Source: Cylicocyclus nassatus
Lineage: Eukaryota > Nematoda > Chromadorea > Rhabditida > Strongylidae
Assembly: GCA_958299035.1 (NCBI GenBank)
Contig: CATQJL010000223.1
Span: 81,671,322 to 81,735,321, forward strand
Direction of reading: 5' to 3'
DNA length: 64,000 nucleotides
Positions within the stretch are counted from its first letter, which is position 1; every line of letters begins with the position of its first letter. Positions 23,231 through 35,159 of the stretch are shown piece by piece. Both the position numbers and the translations under genes were made by a program. The notes under the pieces are model-generated. The model was not told the DNA's origin, ran no database searches, and saw only the letters and a list, made by a program, of their open reading frames with translations.

Positions 23231-24554
23231 TATTAATATTGTATCTATTGTGTAATACTTGCACTTCAAAGTTTACGAATGCTCCAATCACGCACATTTT
23301 GAAGGGAGGGTAATAGAAGTAGTAAATAAAGTCGGTGTAAGCCTGATAAAAGAAATGGGAATATATCTCAACTTATAATAACAGGCTTAGGGTGTTTACG
23401 TGCTTTTGGTATATAGGTGTCTCGAAATTCGTAGAGCAGGTTCAAGCCAACCTTTTCAGCCCAAATTTTGCATGGAGCATGCTAAGTTAGTGTGCAAAAG
23501 CGCGGCGAATCCGATGAGCGAATTCCTCAAAATTAGACCGCCAGGAGGATCCACATGACTTTTGACTCACAGAAGTGGTCCTTTATCACTAGTTCGTGCA
23601 TTATTATGGACTTGTGTCAAATGCAAACCTATAAATCATGAGTTTTAGTGCGAATAAAACCGTAAAATAATTTATTTTTTCTATCAAGAAGCGCCAAAAA
23701 GAGAGCTTAGTAAATCCTTGATTTTTGTAGCTTTTACTCATTGGACTGAAAAGATTTTTACTTAGACGAGTAGCTCGCAATGGTCATTTTCTTTACGGCA
23801 GCTGACAAATTAGTTGCAATTCAGTAACAAAAATGCGTCTATACCTATTCCGCACAATCCCTTTCTTTTCAAAACAACGATTTTCTTATAAGACTATATG
23901 GAATGAGTGGTGTCCAGCATTCACTCGCGATTTTAGGCAGCTCTCAGTGATTTCATTTCTATTTTGATGAGCAAAGGACAAAATCATTGTTTTTTTTTAT
24001 ATATGTGAGTGTCACGTCCCTCATATCTTGCTCGATTTCACACGATTTGGTGTTTGTCTAGATGCCTACAAATCAGACGTTGGCAGATTTTGCAAATGCT
24101 TACTGCGAAAAAAAATGGAAAATGACAAGGACTCTAAAGGTAGAACTTTTAAATCTATATGAACTACGCTTATGAAAGTCACAATTGGAGCTAAGAAAAC
24201 GCGTGGCGACCGAATTTTGCGCGAAGTTATGCCCGGGCACTAAAACCTGGCTTCTGTATTGCGCGACCAGATAGAGGGCCACTGTGAGCCTCTGCACAAC
24301 AGACTTGACGCCGCACTTTTTTTAATAGTTATTATAAATCACGCGTAGGTCATTTATAATGCGTAAAAACGGAGTCTTGCTGCTTTACATCTGCCTCTTT
24401 TGCATGACCTACGCGTTATGCGGGCTGCTGCTAGCTACTGTAGTTTTGATGATAAGATAATTTTAATAGCTTGGGAACTACTGATGAGGAGCACCAAGGA
24501 AGGCACTACCGGTATAGTTTTCTAGCCCCGAAAGTTGATACTGCGAAACATGTA
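23231..24554. other. Non-coding stretch
   Basis: No gene is supported. Between 24320 and 24425 there is a short inverted pair (ACGCGTAGGTCATTTATAAT / TGCATGACCTACGCGTTATG), probably a small MITE remnant. Confidence 0.4.
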
Positions 24555-25083
24555 TTAGGTTGTCTCATAATTTTTTACCTATTTTACCCTAAACATTAGC
24601 ATTTCTCGAGAACTGAGGCACCTACAAAGTATACAATTACATGATTGTACTTCTGTATATAAGGACAATATGATCACATGGTTGGGAGGAGCTCAGGACC
24701 TCTAAGGGCGGAGTTTGCCATTTTACCTCACTCATTTTTTTTCTTTATTTCTAGCCATGTAGAAAAATCGGAAAGTGCACAATTGAATGTGCGATGTATC
24801 AACCATATGCTAGGGATAAATGGGGAATTTTTTAAATGATTTGGGGTGGAGATACGATTTTTTAAATTAAAGTTCGTATTTGACTGCTATCAGATTTCAG
24901 CTCAAAACTTCACGGGATAACAGTTGGGCAGACTTTTAATAGCCATCTTGTACAGCTTGCTTTGCCCTGTCGAATGATTACTCAAGCCACATTAGATAAA
25001 GGAAAGATGCAAAAATGCGTAATAAAAAATGTTGTAACAGTATGGTTACAATAAAAACGGCAAAAAATTATGGGACAACCTAA
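24555..25083. mobile_element. Mariner-like MITE (529 bp)
   Basis: The ends TTAGGTTGTCTCATAATTTT and the complement of AAAATTATGGGACAACCTAA are inverted, and TA flanks both sides. There is no coding frame in the interior. The first seven terminal bases match the other TTAGGTTG-type MITEs in this window. Confidence 0.88.
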
Positions 25084-25435
25084 TATAAAAAGCACCAAAA
25101 CTTCGTTCCTTGCTATTTCCCGTCAGATGGATTCCACTACCAAAGACTCAATATCTTGTTATATTTCAGATAACCTCGCTTAGATCAAATGCTCAAATAC
25201 TATGCCTTGGATTCGTAAACGTTTTGAGGGAAAACGTAAAGGAAAATGTCTTCCCGGGTTGCTGAATTGCGCTCAAAGTAATGTTTTACAATAAGTTTTT
25301 GAACTGCTAGAGAATTAGATGAGAACTGAATTTGGAAGTTTGGCCAGCTCCATGCCCATCAAAATAACAAAATTTTATAGCTAACCCTGTGCAAAACTTA
25401 GCCATCGCCATTGTAACACAAGTCACAAATGCACT

Positions 25436-25647
25436 ACAGTCTGCTCCAATCGGGATCAGGCCGAAGCGTCGACATAAATTTGCGCGCTCGCAGCGCTAGT
25501 GGTCTGCGCTGCATATGCGCGCTGTCGGAGAGAGCCAAAGGATTGAAGAGAGAGCAGAAAAGCAGGCCTTGGGCGTGACAGCAAAACCCTAGCGACGGGG
25601 ACTCCCGCCATGCCAATTTTGGCCTGGTTAGGATTGGGGCAGACTGT
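25436..25647. mobile_element. 212-bp GC-rich MITE with 7-bp duplication
   Basis: The inverted ends ACAGTCTGCTCCAATC and the complement of GATTGGGGCAGACTGT differ at one base. ATGCACT occurs directly on both sides (25429-25435 and 25648-25654). The core is GC-rich (GCGCGCTCGCAGCGCTAG). The duplication of 7 (possibly 8) bases would fit a hAT or P-type mechanism, but the class is not certain. Confidence 0.75.
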
Positions 25648-25654
25648 ATGCACT

Positions 25655-26544
25655 TCGGTGGTCCGAGGAAATTACAAAAGAAGGGAAGCAACGGGAATTT
25701 TCATAATGATGGGAGTAATATTAGACATGTCCTTCAAAACTTTGGGTGATTTCATTTTGCCGGACAATGACAATGACAATAACAAATTTGTGGGGAAAGG
25801 AGCTAATATGTTGAAGCTTTTTTCCGAAACTTCGTGTTTCGTTTTCTGTGCGCACGTCTGTTTTATCTTCCAGAGGCAGAGAGACGAGTTAGCACCCATA
25901 TGTTGTATTTTTGAAACCTTTTTCAAATTTTTCTTTTCTGATACATTAAATGTTTTTTGGAATAAAATGAAGATAGAAATAGATTTTGATGTGTAAACGC
26001 GTAATGAAAAGTTGTTCAATAATGTACGAAAAAACCTCTCTTCCATAATATCGACGGGCCCCGCCCACTGCTTTACTTCACCGTGTGCATGAAACTTATT
26101 GGAGTACGTTCTTCATTCTCGAGTTAACAGAAACACTCAAATCGCAATTTAAGAATCCATCGAGGAACATGCTGATGGTCCAAATGATAATCTTGTTGCT
26201 AATCTTGATCATACTACCCACCCTCTCGTAATAATACTAGAACAAAGAAAAATTTGATTGTCGTTTCTTTCCTACTACTCGACGGAAATTAGACAAACAC
26301 GATCTTTCCGGAAATTATCAGTAGCGAGGGGGAATCTTATGGTGAATGAAAATTAAGTAGAAACGAACTAACCTCAACCTGTTCCTCCTTCTTCTCATGA
26401 GGTTTTTGAACTTGGGCAATAAAGCGTTTCTAGTAGGACAAACTTTTATGATCGAATCCTCAACAACTGGTTATAGCTTCTTATTCAAATTTTGACTTTG
26501 TCCTCAATCAGCATGTGTATTGAATTTCATAATTATCATTATTG
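25655..26544. other. Non-coding stretch
   Basis: No supported gene. Opposed open frames at 25610-25996 (+) and 25672-26046 (-) overlap in the same DNA and show no domain I recognise. Neither has a convincing splice partner. Confidence 0.35.
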
Positions 26545-26596
26545 CCACTATGCCGGTATAGTGAATAAATCCACTATGCCGGTATAGTGAATAAAT
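26545..26596. repeat. Perfect 26-bp tandem duplication containing a palindrome
   Basis: The 26-base unit is CCACTATGCCGGTATAGTGA followed by ATAAAT, present twice head to tail without mismatch. Inside each unit, CACTATGCCGGTATAGTG is close to a perfect palindrome. Confidence 0.9.
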
Positions 26597-26708
26597 AAGT
26601 GACGTTTAACCATTGTTATAACAAATTCTTTCGATCTTTTTGGCGCACGTTTTTGTATCACCCTAATAAAAAACTTTCCAGCCAACCTTCCAACATCTGG
26701 AGCAACAA

Positions 26709-27293
26709 CTCAGATAATTGGCGGGGGCAGGCGGTCCGCAAACTCGCGCTTTTCTGCAAGCGGTCAACAGAATTTTGGAGCGTGGCCAAAGCGAGCGGTA
26801 CTTCCTTTACTGTCTAATATTCTGCCAGCGGGCAGCAATACAGCATTTTCTGCAAGCGCTCGGCAAATAATTTCTTTCAGCGAGCGCTGGCCAAACTATG
26901 AGTGAGCGCTTGGACTCTTCTTAAGCAGTTCCGGGCATACGCCGAGCACAGGTAAGACTCTGTGTGGCAGAAATGTCACCGTTGGTTTAATTACTCAAGT
27001 TTGAGGTACTTTCTCTCAGCGGAAAGCACCTGGGGGCTGCGCGGTCCTCCACAAAGGACCGTGCGGCCCCCGAAAATTTTGCATATTCTCGCGGAAAGAA
27101 TGCGAGAATGCGGCCACTGCGCCGCAGCCAATCTATAAAGGAACTACGACTGTTCTTCAAGCATTCGTCTAAAATTTCGCTAAAATTCTTTCTGCAAGCG
27201 GACCGCAAGAGATCAGCGAAGTATTTTTCCGGTGCGCCCCCCCCCCCCTCCCCCGTAAATCGCATGGCTGCCTGCCCCCGGCGATTATCTGAG
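26709..27293. mobile_element. Foldback MITE, CTCAGATAATYG family
   Basis: The left end CTCAGATAATTGGCGGGGGC and right end GCCCCCGGCGATTATCTGAG are inverted, the same termini as the 12018-12336 element. A GC-rich hairpin at 27032-27071 (GGGGGCTGCGCGGTCCT pairing with AGGACCGTGCGGCCCCC) lies inside, as do repeats of CTGCAAGCGGNC. A 12-base poly-C run (27237-27248) is near the right end. No coding frame is recognised. Confidence 0.8.
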
Positions 27294-27554
27294 AAGGCAG
27301 AAAAGTTACAGAAAACACTGCTTGAAAATTCCTTTGAAATTGGCTAAGTTTCAAAGTGTCCTTTCTTGACCTTTATGAAGAACTCTAGTTTACCCCATAC
27401 AGTGTGCGAAAATCTGGATTTGTTACGATGAATTGGTTTAACATGTGTCTTTGCGCTTTTGATGCATATCGATCTTGCAGCCTTATGAATTACTACCGCG
27501 TTAATCCACATAGGTGAAAATGAATAGTGGCTTGCGGTTAGTCTCAGTCTTCAA

Positions 27555-30500
27555 ATGCAGCCCTACACAGCATGTGTGCAGATTGATCGTGTAAAGATTC
27601 TTGTGTGCGGTGACAAAGGCAAGAGTTTTTTCCGTATGAGACCTTCTATGCAAACATTTTCTATTATGTTGCAGGTGTTGGCAAGACTGCATTGATCCAT
27701 GCATTTAGAGACGACACTTTTACGGAGGATCCAGAAGAAACGGGTGAAATGGTCTGTAAAATGCATTATGTTGATGACAAACGGGTCTTGTTCCAGGTGA
27801 GTTGTTTGCTCGATACTTAGTGAATATTTTGTAAAGCATTTAAAGAGATGTAAAGCCCGCAATAACCCATCATATACCTAGTTTGTATTCTCCAAGCAAC
27901 GACCGGATATCCGTAGTTGAGGTTTCCTAATCCCCATAACAAGGAAGCCTGCCAACAAAAAAAACAAGTATGAATACCTTAAAAGCGTAGATCTTTTCCG
28001 CTGATTAAAACTGTTCGAATTCGTGCACATATCATTGGTCATCATAACTTACTTAAAGGGAGAAGTACTGAGTACTTCTCCCTTCAAGTAAGTCGTGTTT
28101 TCGTCCTTCGCTAACACAAAGATTAAGCCTCTTAAAAAAAAGTTGTGTGTAATACAAGTAGGTGTTATCCCTAGATTTCAAGCTGCCCTACGTTGCCGGT
28201 ATCGCTTTTGCGGACTGCAGGCGGTGCAGCACAAAGTAAGCTCTCATGTAGATAGATTAGAACGTCGTACAACAGAATGATTGCGGAAAATAAAAAAAAT
28301 GGTAGTCTTCCATACCTCGCAGAAATGCGTCAAACCCATTTTACTGCACGGTCTACAATTCTTCAAAGTAGTCTGCCAACGCAGTCTTTAGAATTGTAGT
28401 ATTCGAGTTGAATAGGTGTATAGAGCGCTGAGAGTTTTTTAGTAGTAATCTCACTCCGGAGTGAAGCATTGCTATGAGTTACTTCACTATTCCGTCTTTG
28501 CTAAAGACATTTGAATACGACCTTGTCATTTGTAATCTTTTCCAGTTGTTGAGTTTGCTAGTAAATAACCGTCCATTCGTTGACAGTTCACACTTATAGT
28601 TTACGAGTCTTGAGATCTAATATGGATGCTCTCTTAAGGGCCGCATACATCATGAGATTTCATCGCCTCGCGATTCTTCCAACAACACAACTGTTACAAC
28701 CTCATTTCATGCCGATCTTCCCGCATTTCGGTTGTGATAGTTTCCCGACGCGACCGATCGTTGACTTTTTTCCTAGAGCATACTTTCTCTGTCGGAATCG
28801 TCGCGATTTGCCAGAATCTCAGCGATATCGCGTTGCTGACTTCGAGCGAGCGACGCGACCTAATCGCTGAGATTGGATCTTTTTTGTGAAAGTTTTTATG
28901 ATCGTTTCTTAGCTTTTTGGGCTGTTTTCTTATTCACTAATTCAAAAATAGTTCTGCTGTTTTCTTATTTACTAATTCAAAAATAGTTCTGTTTTGCCAG
29001 ATTGTGTTGCTTCACCGTAAGTCGATCCTCCTGTATCCATTTTTGGAGCTACCTGTGATCCAAATTTCAAAGTCGTAAACGCTCAGACTCGCTCTAGGGG
29101 GGTTATTCGATTCGCTGGTGCCGAATATCATGGTTATTTTGTGCGGTAGCGCCATTTTCTGAGGCTACCGTGGGTATACAGTAGAGGGTCAAAATCGCGG
29201 ATTCGCTTTAACACATTCACGAGAAGGCGATTTTTCGATTACTACCGTTTTGGATCAGAGCCTTTTTCGCTTTGTCAAACTTACGACTCACTCGTGGGTC
29301 GTATTGTCCAAAATGGTAGTCTTTTTAAGAAGAGTTCAAAACGTGTCTCCGAGATTATTGCAAGAGGGGTAACGAAGGCGCTGAATATCAAAAAATGATT
29401 TATTTTTGTTTTTGACATTACACGGTAAGGTTACGGTAGTCATTCTGTACGAAACCAACACCAACAACAACCAACATCCATCATCAAACTTCTCTAGAGG
29501 AAATTCCAGCAAAATTTATGGTTTTGTTCCCTTACGTGTTCCTCTGTGACCCCAGTAAATGTCATTTGAAAGCACAATCATGACTTATAATAAGCGGCTT
29601 AAATCTGAAGTTGTGTGGAGTTTGTCCGTTACGAAATTACAGTGAGGAATGATTTACGATACTAACATCATGTGAGGTTAAGATAGCGAGTATGGTTCAT
29701 TTTTAACTACGGCTCACGTTGCAATAAACCGAACAATGATTTGAGAGACAAGCTCTCAGAAAGTGAGTTTACCACGATTCACAATGCCAGTGCGAACCTC
29801 TGCGAAGCAGAGGTGAAGCACTGGTGATTATGATATTTGGCACCAGTGGGTCGGATAACCCCTTTGGACCGAGTTTGCGCAAAATCCGCGACTTTGAAAC
29901 GGTGGGGCCCAGATATCAAAATATAGTCAAATTTTTATGTGATCCTGCGGTTGGAATTGATTCTGGATTACAAAATGAAAATACAAATGAAAAAATTAGG
30001 TCGATGTAGTACAAATAAAGTAGTTTGAAAAGGTATATTATGTCCATAAGTGGGAGGATGCATGAATCGCCGCAGAAGTATGCCCAGGAACAAGCAACTA
30101 CCGATTTAGTCGCCGCGATTTCGTCGCTACTTGCAGCAAATCGCGACGACAGAAATCGCCGCGATGAAGTCGCGTAATGTATGCCCGGCCCTTTAGATTA
30201 AGGTAGATCACTTTTCTACACGACTTTGCCATTTCTTCAGGAGTAAGTGATTTGTGCCTCGTTCATTTTGCTGTGTTTGGCCTTGACTTTTTGATAATTA
30301 CATATCGTCGAGTCATTTGTAACTTAATATGCGTAGTGCAGATTATACATACTAACTGACGAATTGTGAAACTAAAACCTGCTCATTCCCAGTGATTTCT
30401 CCTTGTTTCCTTAGTTCTTTTGTTCTAGTTGGTTTACATGTAAGTCAGTAGAACAAATTTCTACATTTTGTTAGGCTTGAAAGTTTTTAGTGGGAAATTA

Positions 30501-33500
30501 CTAGTATGGGGCCGTCGCTAATAGGGTTTAGTGTGCAATCTCACATATTAAGTTACAAATAACTCGAGGTTACTCCAATTAATTACAAACTGAAGCCCTC
30601 AAAAACATTCAGTACAGGCGTTTTCAAAATTATTCTGTATTATCACAGGTATTACAAATAAAATTTACAGAAAATTACTTGGAGGTGTAAAAACTTTTGA
30701 ACCCCATTATGGTATTAAATGAAGGATTATGATAATTACCACTGCTGTGCTATTCGCACCACTGAAAAACGATATATCATCAGCTGCTAGCTTGCCGCGA
30801 GGGGAAGTAGGGCGAGGGTATCAGCAATACGGTTGTCCAGTGTTAAAACGTAGCTGGTAAATTGTCAACCGGTTAACATCGCTATCCCTCGTGGCACTGG
30901 GGGAGCCGATAACATATTTGCATCAAAAGTGTTGTATATTTATTTATTTATTTATTTATTTATTTGAATACGCCACAGGCGCGCCATAGTGTCGGGTTAG
31001 TAACCAACAGATTCTTAGAAACAAATATCAGTGTTAGAAATACACAAACACAGAGACAAGAAAGGCTTAACGCAGAAAAATAAAATAGCTTTTTTGAGAC
31101 CATTCGCCAGTCTAGGTTCCCACTAATGAATGATAGAACACAAGGACTAACTATTAGAAGCGCTGCCATAAAGGATATTCATATGAGTCTGCGCATGCCA
31201 CCCTCGCTGACCAGCAAGCGACCAACATTCAAGGAGTATGACAAAGACTATGAAAAGGGGATGCTAGCAACAAACTAGGCAACCCTAGTACAACCGAACA
31301 TACTGGATGAGCCACAAACTCAATAGGAAAACTGGAAATATGCTCGGTAAAAAATATATTCGGGCAGTCTCCTTAGGTTAGCCTTATGTACCAGGAGGAA
31401 AAGAAAAATTAGACCCAGAACGACAAATATGTCTCAGTCGAATTGAACTGACACATAATCCAAATAATTATCAGATCAAAGATCAAACAATACAAAACGA
31501 CATCTATCTTATACTCTTACAAAAGGTAGTACAGGCAAATAAAAGAAGAAGCTGGAACTCGATCATGCGTTGTCAACAAATACTGGACGACACAACTTGA
31601 GTCCGCCGAGAAGCGGGATCTAAAAAGAAAACCGAGAAAAACAACTACAAACTAAAGAGAAAGCTAAACTCCCAAGCTTATCGCAGATGAAAAAGACGTG
31701 GCAAGAAAGAAGATGTAAAGCAGTCAGCCGAATTTAACCATTTTCTGAAAAAAAAAGAGGAGAAGAAAAAATGGATTGAAATAAACGAAACACACATCTT
31801 GTAAAAGAGACCCTACATCTAAAAGTATTCAGACTCGTCAATGCCTAACAAACTCAAAAGTCGCATTCCAAAAGCTTTTTTCTGAACAATTTTGAGTTAA
31901 CAGAAGAGATGACAGAGCCAGGCAATTTCTGCATCCAACGTGCAGTACGGACAAAAAAGGTGCTCTTTTCGCTTTCGGCTGTTCTTTGTAACTGTCTGTT
32001 GCGGTGAAGTGTGATAATATACCGAGTTCTGTGAATTCTTCTTTTTGATTTTATCTGTTTTTGGTTTACACCTCAAAACCTTTGCTCGACAACCAAGATG
32101 CGAGAAAGTGTGGGTCAAAAATCTACTTCTTGTGTAATGCGAAGAAAGAAGAGGACTATCTTAGAGAAGAAAAGAATTTTCGGATAGTGGTTTGATGCAT
32201 TGAGGCTTTTGCTTTGTCAGTGAAGGTATCTGTAAACAAACAAAAGTACTACAAAATCTTACTCCAAAACGTCTACAAATCAGACCATGTGGTATGCCGC
32301 GAATGATGCTCGAACACAATCAGAAGAACACACTGTACAAGCATGGAGGGCATCCTTACCAATTACTGGGAGAGGTTGATGTGATGATGTTGATGTGATG
32401 ATGTGATGTTCAAACCTTCAAGATGACTAATGTTAGTTGTAACGAGACAACGGGGAGTATGCGAACAGGATAGCAGAAACATATGAAACAGACAGGGTGT
32501 ATAGATTATGATTTATCCCAGTGAGCTTCAACACTGTAATCTTATGTTGGCAAGAAGCCATAATCAGGGCCAGCAATAGACACTTCGTTTGAGAAAAAAA
32601 TTAGTCACGCTTTCTACGTAATTTTTTAGATTATTTGACTTTGATCTTATCTCCACAGCACATGTAAACACCAAATTTGGAGCCATATCGTCATTTCTGC
32701 GTTGCAAACGAGTCCTTTTTTTCAGTTTCCACCTGAATAGTTATTTTGAGCGTGCCTAAGCAAGGTTGTTTGAGCACGTCAGTTTTATAGGGACTTGTAC
32801 GTCACGAGGCTGGGAATATTTCTGGGGCACTTAGTGCATGGGAACATGTATTATCGTTCACTCTTACTAAGAGACACGAGCACGCTTTGCATACGCCTGC
32901 TCAACAAGTTCAAAAGAGTGTTTCAATGCGTTTCGGTAGATTACTATTGAGAATTTGTAAAATAACATGCTCGAGCTTGTTAAACAGCGCAAGTTTGTAC
33001 ATCTTCTTTCTGGAATTTTTACTAGTATGTTGTCAAAGCGCGTTGAAACACACTCTCAAACTTGCTAATCAAAAGTATGCAGAGCTGGTTGTGTTTTTAA
33101 ACAGAAAATGAATGACAAGTATTATACCTCCCTCGCTTTTCCTCCCAAGCAATGCCCAGCCTGACATTTGCCGAGGCTTGGCTCAAATTAGTTAATGTTC
33201 GATGAAGTGATAATGGGTGGGGCAACAACTCATAACAAAAGGAATTAGAGAATTTGTCTAGTTTAACAGTGCCAAGAGTTGTAGCAGAGCTCAGCAGAGG
33301 TGGCGTTTTTACACGCTGGAAGTAGTTTTTTGAGACGAAAGCAAAAGGGAAATGGTAGTGTTTCCAGGCTGATTCCCGGCTTTGATAAAATATGCACAAT
33401 TCCCAGATTCGAGGCTCTAGTGCTATCTTATCTGGCTCTAGTGCACTAACAGGTAAACTAACGTATTATGAACACGACTAGTGCACTAAGTTGCGTGCAA

Positions 33501-35159
33501 ACGATTGCCAATGTGTTGAAACATGGTCTTCGTGCACAAAAACATAAACATTCAATTTGTTTACAACTACTAAGCAATATTAAGCCATCAAATTTGGTAT
33601 ATAGCTTCGCGACGATGGTGAAAAGAAAAGTATGAAAAGCTATGAGAAAATTATATGAACCAAAGGAGTTGTGTTTTTCTATTTTAGGTTGCTCCCGCGC
33701 AACCTAAGAGCACTCTGGGGTTGCGCGAGACCCAACGACGTCATAGTTTACCTCCTTTCTCACACAATTTTTGAAGAATTTTTACATAATTCTATTCTTT
33801 GGTTCAAACTCTACCTTTGAGTACTCACTTTGACCTGAATTTTTAACCCCACTCCTGTGCTATGGCACTTGATAATATAAAAAGTCTCATTTTTTTGCGT
33901 TTTGGTGTTTTCTCTACTTTTCCTGGCTTTTTGTTCACTTTGATTCATGCATCTCTCTGCAGGATACAAGCTGTACTTCCATAAGTGCACAAAAGGTTAT
34001 TCGTAAATCTCTGCATTGTCAAAGGGGCTTTCGTTTCCAAGGCTTTCAAATGTCACCTCGTGCTGGGCCCTGAGTTGTAGTAATAGTTTTCTAACAATAT
34101 TGAAGGATATTTCAAAACAGCTTTTCATTCATTTGAAGTGATTACAGATGGTCGAGCTACATACCGATGATTTATCTTCCGGTGATGCTCACAATGCACA
34201 AGCCATAATGCTTTTGTTTGATAACGAAGCTACGACTACCTTAAGACGGATACAAACATTTGTAAGTTTTTAGCTATATTCAAATGTCGTGTAAGACCTG
34301 TTACTGTATCAAATTTTAGTGGTACTCAAAAATTAATCTATACTTTTCGCAAGTGCCGTTATTTTTGGTAAGAAGCAAGTGCGATTTAAGAACGGTGGGT
34401 GTTTTTTGCGAGCGTTCGTGCTCAGCATCAATAAATAATCTAGAAAGTCACCCCGATATACGAGAACATGTTGAAGAACTCTATGCATGCTATGAGGTAT
34501 CTGGAATGTTCCGCAAAACAAATGGTTAGTTCAAATTGCTGTTGGGTTATAAGAGGCTTTGATCAAACACCCGACGTGTTTTTCCAATTGCAAGTAGTCT
34601 TTTAGAACGGCGTCAGATATGTGTTTTTTGAAATACTAGGAGCTGTGAGAGCCACCCGTCGTGATCAAGAGCAGGAATATCGTAAGCAATTTTTTGACAC
34701 AGGAACAAATAACTAAGAAGCATTTCTTAAGCAAATACTGAATATACGACATCCCAAGCTGTTGGCGAAGTGGCGACAAGAATCATCAGTTCTGGGCCAC
34801 TATTGAGGGTTTGAAACTATCATTTCTTAGCACTGATGTGGTTTTTCACATCATCACATTCTAGCAAGTATTCGTCAATGCTCGTGAATGCCTGACGAAT
34901 CCTGCTGCATTCCCAGATGTGAAGCAGTCGGTGAGTACTTTCAGCTTATTGTTTTTTTTTTCGTTAAAATTTCCCTGTAGTATCATGATACAACTTTTAG
35001 TTGAGCAGTCTTCTCCCCTTCAACATTTTTGGGACCGAGCCAATTCCGGAGGTGAATAACAACAATACTGTGAGAAGGGTCACTGATTCAATGCTTGGAA
35101 TGCAAAAGAAGACAGAAAAGGACGATGAGGAGAAGCAGAGTAAAGAGAAAGAGCAGTGA
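27555..35159 (+). CDS. Divergent Rho-family small GTPase with degenerate switch II (9 exons)
   Basis: Exons: 27555-27618, 27675-27796, 34148-34261, 34320-34394, 34444-34524, 34606-34681, 34732-34808, 34865-34930, 35001-35159. All junctions are phase-compatible and give 277 residues. P-loop GDKGVGKT is residues 19-26. Exon 4 has VPLFLVRSKCDLR, where SKCD replaces the guanine-binding T/NKxD. Exon 5 ends RYLECSAKQM, the Rho G5 box, followed by NGVRYVFFEILGAV (final helix). Where Rho proteins have LWDTAGQE, this one has ELHTDDLSSG (residues 65-74) and a stretch several residues shorter, so the DxxG aspartate/glycine and the catalytic glutamine are missing. The Rho insert is absent. Residues 178-277 form an extension with a Lys/Glu-rich tail and no CAAX cysteine. 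The family role is signalling to the cytoskeleton; reduced or no GTP hydrolysis is inferred. Intron 2 is 6.35 kb. The start ATG is the first in frame before the P-loop, but an upstream exon is possible. Exons 7-8 are the least certain. Confidence 0.82.
28047..28093. repeat. Near-perfect 47-nt palindrome in intron 2 of the Rho-like gene
   Basis: The left arm ACTTACTTAAAGGGAGAAGT ACT pairs with AGTACTTCTCCCTTCAAGTA AGT around a single G. Only one position fails strict complementarity (a G-T pair). Each arm also contains the small palindrome AGTACT. Confidence 0.85.
28921..28990. repeat. 35-bp tandem duplication
   Basis: The unit begins GCTGTTTTCTTATTCACTAA and ends TTCAAAAATAGTTCT; the second copy differs by one base (TATTTAC for TATTCAC). 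A partial third copy (GTTTTGCC) follows. Confidence 0.9.
29787..29824. repeat. 38-nt hairpin
   Basis: CCAGTGC and CCTCTGC pair with GCAGAGG and GCACTGG around the loop GAA, with GAA/TGAA bulges between the two stems. It lies in intron 2 of the Rho-like gene, inside the 28634-30193 repeat region. Confidence 0.75.
30939..31962 (-). mobile_element. CR1/jockey-group LINE, 3' fragment (copy C)
   Basis: The minus strand reads the last codons of the LINE protein (FRKKLLECDF-like end at about 31900-31860), then the same 3' UTR as copy A, finishing in an (AAAT)n tail (30939-30964). It starts abruptly near 31962, a typical 5' truncation. It lacks the MITE that interrupts copy A, and so preserves the empty site at about 31345. 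It lies antisense in intron 2 of the Rho-like gene. Confidence 0.88.
31963..34147. other. Remainder of intron 2 of the Rho-like gene
   Basis: Non-coding. It contains a TGATG-type microsatellite (about 32376-32407), repeated TCTAGTGC/AGTGCACTA motifs (33416-33490) and a small inverted pair GGTTGCTCCCGCGCAACC (33687-33704). The short open frames at 32887-33111 and 33097-33399 (opposite strand) show no family motif. Confidence 0.5.

Larger units (their letters stand above)
28634..30193. mobile_element. hAT-like MITE or pair of MITEs (AAGGGCC termini)
   Basis: The left end AAGGGCCGCATACATCATGA plus GATTTCATCGC is answered by GCGTAATGTATGCCCGGCCC TT at 30174-30193. The interior has repeated SGCGATTT / GACGCGACC modules, also seen at 48859-49320. 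The 1.56-kb span includes a 35-bp tandem duplication and a hairpin, so it may be two nested elements. No target duplication could be fixed. No coding frame was recognised. Confidence 0.5.

Noticed and set aside
25434..25691. Overlapping minus-strand frames of 65 and 85 codons
   Set aside because: They fall within the GC-rich MITE at 25436-25647, where stops are rare by composition.
34395..34524. Reading straight on through 34395-34524 in the exon 4 frame (open for about 60 codons)
   Set aside because: A 49-nt intron (GTGGGT...ATCTAG) instead gives RYLECSAKQM, the Rho G5 box, in another frame. The read-through gives nothing recognisable.
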